Positions 21,301 through 32,929 of a stretch of DNA of 35,000 nt are shown one piece after another (position 1 is the stretch's first letter; the number at the start of each line of letters is the position of its first letter). Made by a program: the position numbers and the translations under genes. This DNA is from Cristatella mucedo (taxonomy: Eukaryota; Bryozoa; Phylactolaemata; Cristatellidae), in NCBI GenBank assembly GCA_009760855.2, contig WPIO01000027.1, positions 372,501 through 407,500 of the forward strand, read 5' to 3'. The notes under the pieces are model-generated. The model worked only from the letters and a program-made list of their open reading frames with translations, was not told where the DNA came from and ran no database searches.

Positions 21301-22680
21301 GCCTAATTTGAATTCAAGCACTCAAGCTCCCATCATTGGTCTGGCCGCACAGGCGACTTAAGTGGCTAAGGTCAGGCTCTAGCCATATCTACCCCAGTCA
21401 CATAGTCGCTCGGATGCACAACGTTATGTTTGGTGTGTGTCAATCGACCTCTTGTGCTCTAGTTCTTCAGTGCTTGACTCTGTGCACACCCTGATGCCAG
21501 ACAAAAGCCAGCGAGCTCATTTATAGCTAGAAAGGAAATCACAATAAAGGCAATCCACCAAAAAGACCCATAGAGTCATTTTCTACTTCTACTACTCACA
21601 AGGCGTTTGATTGAGTTTTTGATGACAACTGATACTATGATACTGATACTATAGCTACTATGCTGCAGCTTAATCAGGTTCATATGAGAGTTATTGCTGT
21701 GTTCTTACGGGCCGTGACAATGGTAACACATACGCATAATGCATTGGCAGCTGAAGTCCTTCTCATCTTAGTTCTTCTTATCGCTAGTGCCACGAGATGC
21801 TGTCGACATTGACAAACGTGGGTCTTAAGGAATGATGCTTGCTCTTCGTGACTCAAGTTGTCGGTTATAGGTCTGCAGCAGACAATCCGTTATTGCTTAC
21901 TGAATGTGGTTTTGATAGCCTATGGGCTCTACTGCCAACTATATGCAGTAATGAAGCTGTTAATCACCTGATCTTTTTCTATTTCCCGAACACCCCCCCC
22001 CCTGGACATATGCTGGAGCCGGCAGAGCAGTAGCCAAGCCTGATGATAGATCGAAATAACTCACTATATAATCCAAAATCTCTAGCGTTTGAGATGCAGC
22101 GATCGAGGCAAAAAGGTGCACACAAAGGGAAGCTATCAGAAGAAGTATTGGCCTAAACATAAATTGGGCTACTTAAATGTATCTTGAGCAGCATCGCTGC
22201 TACTGAGGTATTACTTTCTTTCATATGAAAGCAAAAGAGAAACAGGTGACGTACATGCAGTGAGATGGTTAATCTGGTTTCATAATACTTGATAACCCTA
22301 CCCCAGTCTATGTCAGCAGGCAATCCATGTTATCAAATGTCATAACAGCATTGGTGGCCTAGATCATTTGAGAACCAGGTTTATAATGAAATGTCTTGCT
22401 CATGGATATCCAAATTCATGGAATTACAAGTTATTATATGTTTCAGGGCAGGTTAGCCGATAATAATACTAAGAAGAACAATAGCTTTAATTATAATTAT
22501 AATAAACATTTTTACAGCAACATGAAATAACGAAATCTCTTTCTAGACACTTGGCTGGAAAAGAAGCTTGCCAATTCATTAGGGATAACCTGCACAGTGT
22601 CACCACAAATAATTCGCACAGATCAAGCAAATGCTGCAAAAAACACGCTGGTTTTTTAGTTTGTGTTCAAGTGAGAGGGT
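21301..22680. other. Gene-free stretch
   Basis: Nothing recognisable. A C-rich homopolymer (about ten C) lies near 21991-22001, and AT-rich tracts occur at 22440-22520. Confidence 0.5.
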
Positions 22681-22684
22681 ATAG

Positions 22685-23300
22685 TGACTTAAGCCGTTAG
22701 TCTGCTCTAGGCTTTGAGAGCATACAAACTAAACGTGCAGTTTCTACTAGATTTGAGGTTGTTTAGAGGCACAGCTAAACGACATGAGTCAAATGGATGG
22801 GTAGTGCACTGCGAAGCCTGGTCAGGATTTATCTGGGAGAAATATTCTGAAAGAAAGAATGAAGGGATGCAAACGTGAGAGACAGAGCCTTGAAGTTTTA
22901 ACCCTGACTGATGGGTAGCCATTGTGGATCAATGAGAAATGGTTTAATGTGGCTGCTGCTATGAATAAGACAAGCAAGACAGACAAGCCTATCTGCTGAA
23001 TTTAGCACCAGCTGCATCAAATTGTCCAGGTGAAAAATCTTTATTCAAAAAGCGATTATGGTATAGAATGGCAGTCAAGGAGAAGGTGGCATTAGAGCAC
23101 GTGACTAGAAGAGCACGGAGGTCGGATAGATAGGCTGCTTCGAGCTACGTGAAGTGACCTGCAAGCTCGACAGAAGAGCTTGAAGTTGATTCGATGCCTG
23201 ACCGGGAACTAATTAAGCTCAGACAGAAGTGGTGTTATGCAGCAGCCGCCGTATTGAAGGCAGGCCAGATAAGCACTATTGTGCCGGGTCAGACCGATCC
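22685..23300 (-). mobile_element. L2/CR1-like LINE fragment(s), third type, ORF2 C-terminus
   Basis: The minus strand from 22922 to 22707 stays open and contains LKLQGSVSHVCIPSFFLSEY, THPFDSCRLAVPLNNLKSSR and NCTFSLYALKAW. These correspond in order to the end of an L2/CR1-like ORF2 (basic linker, Y-L-S motif, then the short segment ending in a Trp). The plus-strand text resembles copy C of family 2 (CATACRAACTAAACGTRCRG; CCTTGAAG...GGTAGCC) but is too diverged to be the same family. From 23085 to 23300 a second block again shows HxTTSV, then INFK-like and SDLR-like remnants. It may be a separate fragment or an upstream part of the same element. Confidence 0.6.
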
Positions 23301-23629
23301 GAATTACCTGTTACTGTAGTGGGGGTACCGAATGGCTGGTAATAAATAGTAGAAAAAGCACATCAATTTTGGTGGGTGCCATAAAGTTGACGGCAGCTGC
23401 CTAGCACGTTGATTCTTTCATGTACATTGTAGGCACCGATGGTGTCAATCGATGACCCACTTCAATCAGGCTGGCATTATTCAACTGCTGAAAAGGTTTC
23501 TATGCATGCCTCAAACTAGTGTCCATCTGGAAATTAGCTACCTCTCTCACGGTCATCTTCGACATCAATGTCCAATTACAACTGTTATTTGTATATCACG
23601 TACCGTCCACGAACCAGATCTTTGCAGAT

Positions 23630-23659
23630 ATATAGAGAGAGACGGGGAGAGTAAGAGCG

Positions 23660-23745
<86 letters not shown>

Positions 23746-23872
23746 AGGGAGGGAGAGGGGGGAGAGAGCGCGCAAGAGGAGGGTGAGAGAGAGAGAGAGC
23801 GCGCGAGAGGAGGGTGAGAGAGAGAGAGAGAGCGCCAGAGGAGGGTGAGAAAGAGAGAGAGAGAGAGAGATG
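23630..23872 (+). repeat. (GA)n polypurine array with GAGGGTGAGA and GCGC interruptions
   Basis: An almost uninterrupted (GA)n run spans about 23665-23739. It is followed by (GGGA)n and a higher-order repeat in which GAGAGAGCGC(G/C)(A/C)(A/G)GAGGAGGGTGAGA recurs about three times. Homopurine mirror repeats of this kind can form triplex (H-DNA) structures. The translated frames are low-complexity artefacts. Confidence 0.92.
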
Positions 23873-23879
23873 GTGGGAG

Positions 23880-26180
23880 CTATAGAGAGGCAGCCCGAGT
23901 CCAGGGTAGAAGACGACTAGAGCAGATGTAATATTGGTATGACTCGGGAATCCTGGCAAAATATTAGACCTTATTTGCAAGCCATTTGTTCAGGCACAGA
24001 AAATCAATATCCTTAGAAGTGTTTCACTGCGATCAATGATTCAATGAATAAGTTCGATGACTCGAATCGATGACTGAGTGGCAATAAACAGAAACAAGTC
24101 TCTAGGGAAGTAGCTGGGCTTGCATAGCCTCCCAGTCATCAATTCTTCATATCTTGGAAAATGGCCGAATATCGTTTTCAAAAATTGCAACAATGCCGAC
24201 AATCGTGTTATCTTATCGCCCGTCTAATTTAAAATAATGGCCTGGAAAGAATTTATATTCTTCTTTGATTTATTCTTTGGTATACAAAGTCTATGTCTCG
24301 TGATATATTGTTAACAGATACATCCATTTTAAGGTTACCACAGCAATGTCAGCCAGAGATCTGATTTGGGACCGTGAATCGTGTAGGTGCTTAAAAACTC
24401 TAAAAATGAGATGGTAGCATTTTGAAATGTTAATGCGCTCGTTCACTTTTTTGTAGGAAAAATTGACACAACAGTGTAACAGTGCTCGCTATTCAACATA
24501 GCAATGTAAAACTGAAGCTGACATCATCACATAGATTTTTCTATTGTATGGACAGCTCACTCCCTTTTCAAATACCATTAGAACACGACCACCACTACCC
24601 CTTGCGCCTGATCAGTTTACTTATTGCACAGCCAGGAGTTCGAGTTTTCCCAAGTCATCCAAGCTTCATGCTGCGGCTGATGTCTCTATGCTACGAACAA
24701 TGTGCTACCAGATGACTTCAGCTATCGTTCAATTCAAGAGGCCCTCGAAACATTCAACACAGTCAGCCAGCGTCGTTGGCTGACTGCTGCAATGTCTGTC
24801 AAGTGGACATGAGCTTGATTGCCAGGCAGTTTGACAAAAGAGGCTTGGGCGTATGCAGATCTGATAAGCACCCGACTGAAGGGAGCTGCTTGTCCGCCGT
24901 CCATGCCGGCTGCTAATAGAAGTGGGGCTGGCACCCCCGCCCCCCCCCGAGCTTCGTGGCTACGCTCTCCTCTCGTCAGCCAGACATTCGTGATGGTTGG
25001 TGGCTATCCAGTCACCTCAGCATGGTCTGACCACTCCTAGTGCTTTGTTTGTGCTTCTGCGACGACACGCGACTGCAGATACTATTCAAACGCTGAGAAA
25101 CTCATTGGCAATCTAGGCTAGCTAGCAGGAGCGTTGAGCCAGAGGTGTCTTTCCATGGAGACCAAGGCATCATTGTACGATGCCTTTCAAGCCTTCTGAG
25201 AGCACCTGGTCAAAAGATGCGGCATCGGCTTGTGCACATTTTACATGCAGATACATGCAGGACATTCTGCCATCATGAAAGCAGCTAGTGTACAACTGCT
25301 CGTGTACAACTGCCCACTACATTAGCCGCAAGCATGAGCTATACATTTCGAAATGATCGGCTAATTCGAGTAGAAGGGCTTCAGAAGACTTAGAAAATGA
25401 GCTTTAGTTGCCAGGCGAGCAGTGATTCCTTGTACATACGGTAAGACAGCAAAGTGTTGCAAGCATGGCTAACCGAGCAAGTCGGGACAGCTCAGTACTA
25501 GCCTATCCAATTTCCAATCTGCAACTCTAGCACCAGCTTGAGTGCAAACCCATTGATGCAGACAATAACCATTGCTAACTAGCCAAGGATAATGTGAACA
25601 GCTGTGAGGTTTTGTCTGCACCACACAGTGGATCATTTAAAAACTTTTATAATTTGATGCTTTGTGCTCCTCTGCGGTCACTTAAACACTCAATAGATTT
25701 CAGGCTAGCCTCTGGCAGCAGAAAAGTGGCCTTTTTTGTCTGTGTCTCAACGATGTCGCCTCTTAAGCAGTCTGATGTCCATGAACCAGTTCTTGAAGGC
25801 TGCCAGGTCCTCATATGATTAGCCTTACAGGTCTGATTAAACATGGACCGATCTACCAAGTTCTAGTTTTTTTCTTTTTTGATTCTGTAGGCTCATGTTA
25901 TCAAAAGTACTACATGCAGTGTCATTAGTGGTTGGATAAAGTGGGGTGTGCTTACTGATGATGCAAGCAAGTTTTAATGGACGATGTGGGACATTTACCT
26001 CAGTCTCGTCAACATTAGCTCTGCATCCCCTAAAATTGACTTCTGAAGCTGTAAGAGCTGTATCAGAATGCATCTTCATCTGTTTCTCCATAATGAATTA
26101 AGTAGGTGCTCCACCAGAGGGTATTCTGTTGGATGGTCACAACCTCAGCAGCAATCGGTGGGAACAGGGAAGCATACAGA
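23880..26180. other. Gene-free stretch
   Basis: I recognise no protein family. Open frames near 24482-24783, 24819-25040 and 25594-25818 are at chance length and share no motif with known gene or transposon proteins. A 10-bp hairpin at 24760-24786 is annotated separately. Confidence 0.45.
24760..24786. repeat. Perfect 10-bp inverted repeat, 7-base loop
   Basis: CAGTCAGCCA (24760-24769) and TGGCTGACTG (24777-24786) are exact reverse complements around GCGTCGT. No terminator or transposon context is visible. Confidence 0.8.
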
Positions 26181-26184
26181 TCAC

Positions 26185-26590
26185 ATCTCACGCAGCAAAG
26201 AGCAAGTGAGATGCATAGCTGAGCCTAGAGGGTCGTCGAGGAAGTGAGTAGCACGGAAGTAGCAGCTCGTGGCCGCTAGAAAGGATGTGCCACAGTTGGC
26301 AGCCCGAGAAAAGATATCTGCTTGTACAAACTACGATAGTCTTTCGAAGTCTAGGACGTGCACAGTAAACGCTCTTGTGGCCGAGACGCAGGCTCTTCAA
26401 GAGCAAAAGAGCAGAACAGCTACTAACCTATTAACCATAGAGGACCGAGGGAGCGAGGAAGCTGGAAGCTGAAACTTGTGGCCCCTGTGGGTCAGAGTAA
26501 GCATTTTGCACTGTATCTGTTTATCAACCAGGAGTCATCTCAGCTCCTTCAGCAAAGAAGACACATGACTGAACCTCTTGGATCTTGATT
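26185..26590 (-). mobile_element. L2/CR1-like LINE family 1 fragment (ORF2 C-terminus and start of 3' UTR)
   Basis: The plus strand (CAGCAAAGAGCAAGTGAGAT, GAAGTAGCAGCTCGTGGCCG, CTAGGACGTGCACAG, TGTATCTGTTTATCAACCAG, AGTCATCTCAGCTCCTTCAG) aligns along its length with 17038-17450 of the long family-1 copy. Both ends are cut, and stops and indels remove any coding capacity. The 3' terminal 150 bases present in the other family-1 copies are missing. Confidence 0.82.
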
Positions 26591-27535
26591 AATAGAGAAA
26601 CATCTACGTGACAGCTAAGTGGCAGCCTGCTGTTAGCAGAGCTGGCCAATGATCCCAGACCCACTAGCTCGCAAGGCTACAGGTGTCTCTCCGGTTAGTC
26701 TCTGGAGCTGCTGCTATGTTGAGAACCGGGTGGAACTTAATCACCAGTCACGGGTGGATGTAGTATGGGGAAGGGTAGATGGGTTACAGATGCTGCACCT
26801 GGTATCTAGACTTAGCCAGGATTGGCCAGACCTTGACCTTTCGAGAGACAGGAGCGTTCGGTAAGTGATGGGGTATGTTGGTCGGCCATGCCTCTCTTAG
26901 GTCCTACCGAAGGGGAGGAGGGAAGGTCCGACCCCCAGATATATATCCACTCAGATGACCGTTTTCACTGAGATATTTCATTTGATTGACGTTTCCCTTT
27001 CTGTACTCACCTACTGTGGGCCATTGTGGGAAGAATGCTGGAAGGATGCATGAATCCGATGAATCCGGCATGGATCGGAAGAAAAACTACCTGAAAGGCT
27101 GCTAAAAGGCCACGCCACGTTCGAACAGCAGCGTTACGTTTCCCTGCCCTTTCAAGAAGGTATTAAAGTAGCTTATTCAACACCTTTCATCAGCGACACT
27201 CGCGGCAGGCACAAGCTCAGCAGTAGCCCTGGCATAGCTCTGCTGCTGCTATAGTTATACATTTGCATCGCAGCCCGAGACCACCCACTTAGTGCAGAGA
27301 TGCGTCACATATCGGTCAGCTATAGCTCGCGATGACTTACCCACCTAGGGCTTAGAAATTACTCGTACCAGCAGGCCAAGCACGTGAGTAGTTCTAGCAC
27401 CATAGTTGAAGATCACTTGAATGGTTAAATACCCGAGACTGGCAGGATTGCATAAACCAGGAGCGGATAAAAAAGAGTGGAGGGAGAAACTTATTGAGTG
27501 TGGGTCAGATAACTCTGCTCCCTGCCCCTTGCACT
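26591..27535. other. Gene-free stretch
   Basis: No recognisable coding sequence or transposon. An open frame at 26649-26864 has no family resemblance. Confidence 0.45.
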
Positions 27536-27539
27536 CCCT

Positions 27540-28239
<700 letters not shown>

Positions 28240-28241
<2 letters not shown>

Positions 28242-29435
28242 ATATCTGCTTAATGATCACTCGCTCTATAACCGTGCTTCTCGTTGCTTCGACGACCCAA
28301 CAGAAGTCAATCACGACGGAGGGTTTAGGGTTAGTAGCCTATAACAATAAAATGCTGCCGGATGGCAAGCCATGGGCTTATGGTGCTACACCGTGAGGGG
28401 TGTGCGGCTGCAGGCTAGAGTTAGAGCTATTGCGGGTCGCTTAATTTGCATACCTAAACTTGTGGGATACCCATCTAATTTCTTGTCGACGCAGCCTTAC
28501 GTCCGGTTCGCGGCCGAGACTCCCTAATGGTCTTGCGAAATCGCGCGCTTCCTTTTTATCATATGATTCCTATATTCCGAGATCGCTGCAATTCGAGCTG
28601 TCTTCTTCATCGTTCGTCATCAAGTTCGTCCCAAAACCTTAGCTTCCGAGAGGGTTCGAGGAATTGAAAGTTCACCGATCTGGAGGGTGCTCTTCAACGA
28701 ATTGATACACGTCACTAAACTCCAAACATCTGCTGTCTGCACGTCTATCGATTCTCGAGTTCTCTTATCTGACTTCAGCAAGTCCTCGCGGCGGTCCGCC
28801 AATCAGAGTGCTCGGTGGCCGAAGAGGCTCGAGTTTCCTCCAAGAATTTCACTTATAAACGGCCAAAGTCGCTAGGTAGAGGGCTCGACGATGAACGATA
28901 AATATTGTACTCAACGCGGTGTGAAATCAATGCAACATTGACCACACAATTCTTTGCATAATTAAATTCCATGACAATAATAATAAAAGTCAATCCTGCA
29001 TCTGCATAGCACCCGCAGACAGCTTAACCTGTTTCTAGGTACTTGCTATGCACTGTTAAGGACGAACAATCAATAATCAAAAATGCATGCTGCTCCTACC
29101 CAACAGAAATTGTCTATCTACGCCTCTTACGTGGAAAATTCACACAAGATAGGCACGCATTGCTCCGGTGGATTTTGTAACCGCTCCCAAGGTGAGGCAC
29201 TACTGATTCGTTATCGACACCCGAAACACGTCGCCGATGCAACGATGCAGATGCTCTAACGTTGCAAATCTTGGAAACTTCGGCGAAGGAGGAGAAAGAT
29301 GAAGCCGTCTACTAGGAAAGAAGAGAGTGAACCGTAATTTGAAGGTAAGTGCCAGACTCTGTAGAAGACGGTTGGGATAAAGGGCTGAATCGAAAGTCGT
29401 AAAACGAAGATTTTGACGGACGCGAGCTCAACGGC
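28240..29435. other. Gene-free stretch
   Basis: No recognisable gene. A consensus-like donor GAAG|GTAAGT lies near 29340-29349 (plus strand), but no exon can be supported. Confidence 0.4.
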
Positions 29436-29437
29436 GC

Positions 29438-29474
29438 TCGACGTGCACAGCGAGCGGATGGCTGTGCACGTCGA
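29438..29474. repeat. Perfect 14-bp inverted repeat, 9-base loop
   Basis: TCGACGTGCACAGC (29438-29451) and GCTGTGCACGTCGA (29461-29474) are exact reverse complements around GAGCGGATG. The arms are GC-rich and would form a stable hairpin in RNA of either strand. It may also be a dyad protein-binding site. No other gene signal is nearby. Confidence 0.88.
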
Positions 29475-29569
29475 ATTTGTAGCTCCAGCCTAGCTAGCGA
29501 AATGCTTTCTAATCAGGCTTCGCTTCTCACACGCCCTCTCTGGCAACTCAAGCTATTCAGCTGAGCCTT

Positions 29570-29765
29570 AAATCGGCATCGAATCTTTTCTTAGACCATG
29601 CCTTCAGTTCCGTGTGCTCCCAAAGCCAGGAACTCACTGCCGACTGACGTCACGTAGCCAACTGAGTGGCATTTACAGCAAAGTGAAACACCCAGCTGCT
29701 TCCGCGGCGTTTTTGCTTCTGCGCAAAGCACTCCTGTGAGCACATATGCATGCTAGCACTGGAAA
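29570..29765 (+). mobile_element. L2/CR1-like LINE family 2, copy E (short 3' fragment)
   Basis: AGACCATGCCTTCAGTTCC, GTGCTCCCAAAGCCAGGAAC and TCACTGCCGACTGACGTCAC match the end of ORF2 and the 3' UTR start in copy A (3557-3615) and copy B (8795-8855). Weaker similarity continues to the GCATATGCATGCTAGCACT block, near the CATGCATGCTGACACT of copy B. Both ends are truncated. Confidence 0.75.
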
Positions 29766-30185
29766 TGACAACTAATCAATTGACAAGCTTCGTTTCTCGC
29801 ATCTGTAATTAGACTGCAAACAGATCCGGTTCTCTTAAGATGATACCCAATTATCTTATTCTTATTCCACATCTCAATATACATATTAGTGATGGCGCAG
29901 GCTGACGGCGTTCTTTTGGTAGGCCCAACTAAAGAAGAACTGCAATTGTCCACTTAGTTAAATGCGCGGACAAGCTCCCGCACAGCCAAGGCCAAGCTTT
30001 TACTCAGGACTGGGAGAATACGATAACTAACCAAACAGGTAGGCAAGCAAGCTGCTCAGGGAACCTTGCACTACGCAGTCACTGAGCACCGAAGTTGATT
30101 CTGAACTGGCCATACGGAAATCGTAGCTTCGCGGGCGTTCGATGCATTACAAGGGTCAGCCAATGATGAGGTGAGACTTCCTTAA

Positions 30186-30310
30186 TGTCACGTGTTCGGC
30201 AGCTCACAGCTGCCCCCACTGGGCTTCACCCAGGCAGGCATGGCGTGAGCTAATAAAGGCGCGTCTTGCTGATGGCCTATCGCTAACTGTTTGGCTTGTG
30301 CCCTCCGACA
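30186..30310 (+). other. Possible short solo-LTR-like segment
   Basis: The segment starts TGTCACG, ends TCCGACA and contains AATAAAGG at about 30252 followed by a GT/T-rich stretch. This fits the TG...CA boundaries and polyadenylation signal of an LTR or TRIM. Flanking bases do not form a clear 4-6 base duplication and no partner copy exists in the window, so the call is weak. Confidence 0.2.
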
Positions 30311-30779
30311 TTTTAACTTGACACTCAAAAAGTGAGCGCTAAAAGTGTGACCGATCCTCGTATAGAAAAGCTCGCCGGAATCGACGTCTTACGTTTATTG
30401 TTGGTTATAGCCTATCCATTGATTATGCATTGCCATTATGCGCGGCGCATTAGTTCTTCCGCTGCATATATGCATACATTACCCTCGCTGCAAATTCTAC
30501 GCTCGCGGGCTCGTAAAAACACTGGACGTCTGGCTGGTGGTCTGCGGCCTACTGCCGACGCCACGCGACGTCGCATCCTTGAGCCCTTCGACGCGCTGAC
30601 TCGCTAGAGCAACTCGCAGACAAGAGTCCATTAAAAATGGCTGCACGCCTGGTGGGTTCTAAGTTGCCTGCTGCTTGCGGATGTTACCGCCAGTCATTTG
30701 GTAATGCTTTCTTCGCTGCATCCGCAAAGTTCCTGTGGCTATTTTGAGATTATGACACTGTCATTGGCTTATGGCCTAT

Positions 30780-30960
30780 TGTGATTATTGACAGTGGTAT
30801 ATGAGTAACGGACGGCAAAGGCCCGGGGAGTGCGGTCGAGGACGCCGGGCGGGGGCAGTCGCGTACTGGCCCACTGTGGCGTTCGCGTGAATAAACGTCT
30901 TTGAGCCCGCTTCGGTGTCCGGTGCGGTATCGCCTACCTGCCGCTTGGAGCATGCCAAAC
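30780..30960 (+). other. Possible LTR R/U5-like segment with AATAAA
   Basis: GCGTGAATAAACGTCTTTGAG at about 30884-30904 combines a polyadenylation signal with a downstream T/G-rich region in GC-rich surroundings, reminiscent of Gypsy-type LTRs in invertebrates. No primer-binding site, polypurine tract or gag-pol sequence accompanies it. A host gene 3' end is the alternative. Confidence 0.2.
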
Positions 30961-31181
30961 TGCAGTTCCTATACCGAGGTTCAGTTCTCTGATGGCGCTA
31001 CACATTGTAATAATAAAAATAATAACACACCTGATAAAGCGCCCTCAGAGAACTAAATCTTTTTTCTTGGCGCTTTACATTTGCCTTGAAGGAAACACGA
31101 TCGGATTGTTAATATACACATACATTATCGTTATTAGTCTCGGTGTGGCCACGAAGCGTTGCACGTGCGCAAAGTAGCGAG

Positions 31182-31230
31182 CGTCATCGCGACGACGACC
31201 GGCACTCGCATCGTCATCGCGACGACGACC
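31182..31230 (+). repeat. Exact 19-bp direct repeat, period 30
   Basis: CGTCATCGCGACGACGACC occurs at 31182-31200 and again at 31212-31230. It lies at the left edge of the CpG island and is a recent local duplication within a (GAC)n-like region. Confidence 0.9.
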
Positions 31231-31746
31231 TGCCCGGTTCCACCACTCGCCGCGTGGCGGCGCTCGCGGCGAGCTGCTCGTCCAGCTCGGCAGCTCGGCA
31301 GTCTGCTGAGCGCGGTAAATCGTCGCGCGGCGATGAAAAAGAAAACATCGCGGAAAGGAGAACCCTTCTGCCGCGGCCCTGCTGACGCTTCACACCGGAG
31401 ACGACGAAAAATTTTTTCGCGCGAGGCGCCATCTCGGAGGAGCCACTCCTACCCGCGACGGCACGCACCCAGCGAAGGCCTCAAACTTTGGCTTTAGAAG
31501 TGACCAACGAAATGCATGGGAGGGGCGGGGCGAGGCGGGGCGGGAGACTGGCGACTGCGGCAGCCTCCGAGTGCAGCCGCTTGCTTGCGTGGTTCGCTTT
31601 TCGTTTCGTGCTTCACTTTGGGCGTTTCGGACCGTGCGGAGGCTGCACGTGGAGGCAATTCAAAAAAGTGCCCAAACACTTTCGAGGCCTCGAACGGTTG
31701 CCGAGCGCTCTAGCTGCTTTCGCTGCTTTCGGCACGTACGTCGGCC

Positions 31747-31798
31747 CGCGAAGCTGGACCGGGCCAGCGAGCGCTCGCTGGCCCGGTCCAGCGTCGCG
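31747..31798. repeat. 52-bp near-perfect palindrome with a 40-bp perfect core
   Basis: The half-site GCTGGACCGGGCCAGCGAGC (31753-31772) is followed with no spacer by its exact reverse complement (31773-31792). One mismatched pair (31752/31793) separates this core from five more paired bases on each side (CGCGA and TCGCG). A spacerless GC-rich palindrome this long is very unlikely by chance. Each arm contains CCGGGCC. Possible roles are a dyad protein-binding site, a cruciform, or the product of a palindromic duplication. Confidence 0.95.
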
Positions 31799-32620
31799 CG
31801 ACGCCCTCGAGACCGGTGTGCGTCGCACGACACGCGCGCTGCTAGCAGCCCAGCGGCGGCGCTCCAAGCCGAGCTTGCGTTCGCTCGAGTCGAGGCGCCG
31901 CTGGCACGACGGCGGTCGGCCGAGAAATCGGCCCTGCGGCCGGCTATGCCTTCGCGATGGCGATAGGCGGCGCTCGCGGCAGAGCGCCTCCGGGCGTCTC
32001 GATGAGCGCCGGAGCGGCGGCCGCGATATATAGCTACGACGAACCCACCGCGGTCGCGCTAGGGGACGTGCCGCCCTGCCTGTCGCGCTGCCGGGCTGCC
32101 GGCCTGGACGGCGCTACTTCACGGTCGGCGAGCGGTTCCGTTCGGGGGAGCCGACATGGCGCTAACGCTCGCGTCGCGTTCGCGAAGAGGTGCGCGCGCG
32201 GCCGCCGGACGTGAGTGGGTGCGTTCGTGCGAGGCGGCGAACTGGGTTTTCGGCGGCGGGCGAAAGTCAGCTCGAATGCCGCGGTCAGCTTGTGGGGCTC
32301 GACTCGCTGTTTAAAACACGGTTTCGCTTTTGCTCGGCCTATAGGTCATAACATATCGCAAAACCCGCTCCCAGCCTCTGTAGTTCGTGATTCTTAGAAG
32401 AATGATTATCGGTCACTACAGGGCTGATTTAGAGCGCGGCCACTAAGCGGCTGTGCTGCGACCCGCCCCCTAACCCGCCTGCCTTTCGCCTCTGACCCAT
32501 TGGTGCCCCTCCCCCTCTGAGATTCAGCAGAGCGTGCGCCTGCGTCCAACGAACGAACGGCGCACGACGACGAGCGCCGACGGCCGGCGTGGCGATCGAC
32601 CGCCGGGCTGGTGATCGCAG

Positions 32621-32929
32621 CTAGCGAGCTAGCGTCGTCGTAACTGCTGGCAGCCGCGTCTGCCTGCCTGCCTGGCGGCAGCGTGTTCGCCGCGAGCGGT
32701 CCAGCGAGCGCCTCTCCGTCGGCGAAGGCGGCGATTTCTCGAGACTTTGACGGCCGCAGAGCCTCGAGGAGCTCGGCGGTTCGGTGGCGGCGGCGGCCGC
32801 GGCGCCATTGCTCACCGCTGAGCCAGGTGAGGTTCGTAGCCGCCGCGGGCGGTATACCGGCAAGATTGCGCCATCGCCGCCGTGCGGCCGCGTCGTGGGC
32901 GGCGGGAGATTGTTGCCGTTTTTCGCCAT
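32621..32929 (-). CDS. Possible N-terminal exon of an unknown host protein (very tentative)
   Basis: A minus-strand frame of 102 codons opens with an ATG in fair context (GGCCGATGGCG). It begins MAKNGNNLPPPTTRPHGGDG and later has SNGAAAAAATEPPSSS and SLEKSPPSPTERRSL, a low-complexity, disordered, Ala/Ser/Pro-rich composition often seen at the start of animal regulatory proteins. A possible donor GCG|GTGAGC occurs near 32810-32820 on this strand, which would give a shorter first exon of about 38 codons. I recognise no family. The alternative is that it is an artefact of CpG-rich composition, which I consider more likely. Confidence 0.18.
   Translation of the reverse strand: MAKNGNNLPPPTTRPHGGDGAILPVYRPRRLRTSPGSAVSNGAAAAAATEPPSSSRLCGRQSLEKSPPSPTERRSLDRSRRTRCRQAGRQTRLPAVTTTLAR
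32827..32832 (+). other. Candidate plus-strand splice donor in the CpG island
   Basis: CTGAGCCAG|GTGAGGT fits the animal donor consensus (CAG|GTRAGT) at all but one or two positions. With no good upstream ATG in frame it would end a non-coding 5' exon. It stands alone: no acceptor or downstream exon is identified in the window. Confidence 0.3.

Larger units (their letters stand above)
29770..31130. other. Mostly gene-free stretch with possible LTR-like ends
   Basis: No coding sequence is recognised. Two short polyadenylation-like segments (30186-30310 and 30780-30960) are listed separately with low confidence. A small (AAT)n patch lies at 31008-31025. Confidence 0.4.

Noticed and set aside
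22685-23300. Assignment of this LINE fragment to family 2
   Set aside because: Layout and a few blocks are shared with copy C, but divergence is far greater than among copies A, B, C and E, so I kept it as a separate type.
24482-25040. Possible retrotransposon gag or host exon from consecutive open frames
   Set aside because: No zinc knuckle, protease, RT or integrase motif could be read, and the frames do not join into one sensible product.
31488-32033. 181-codon Arg/Ala-rich plus-strand frame in the CpG island
   Set aside because: Similar-length frames exist on the other strand and in other phases, as expected from GC-rich sequence lacking stops. No motif is recognisable.
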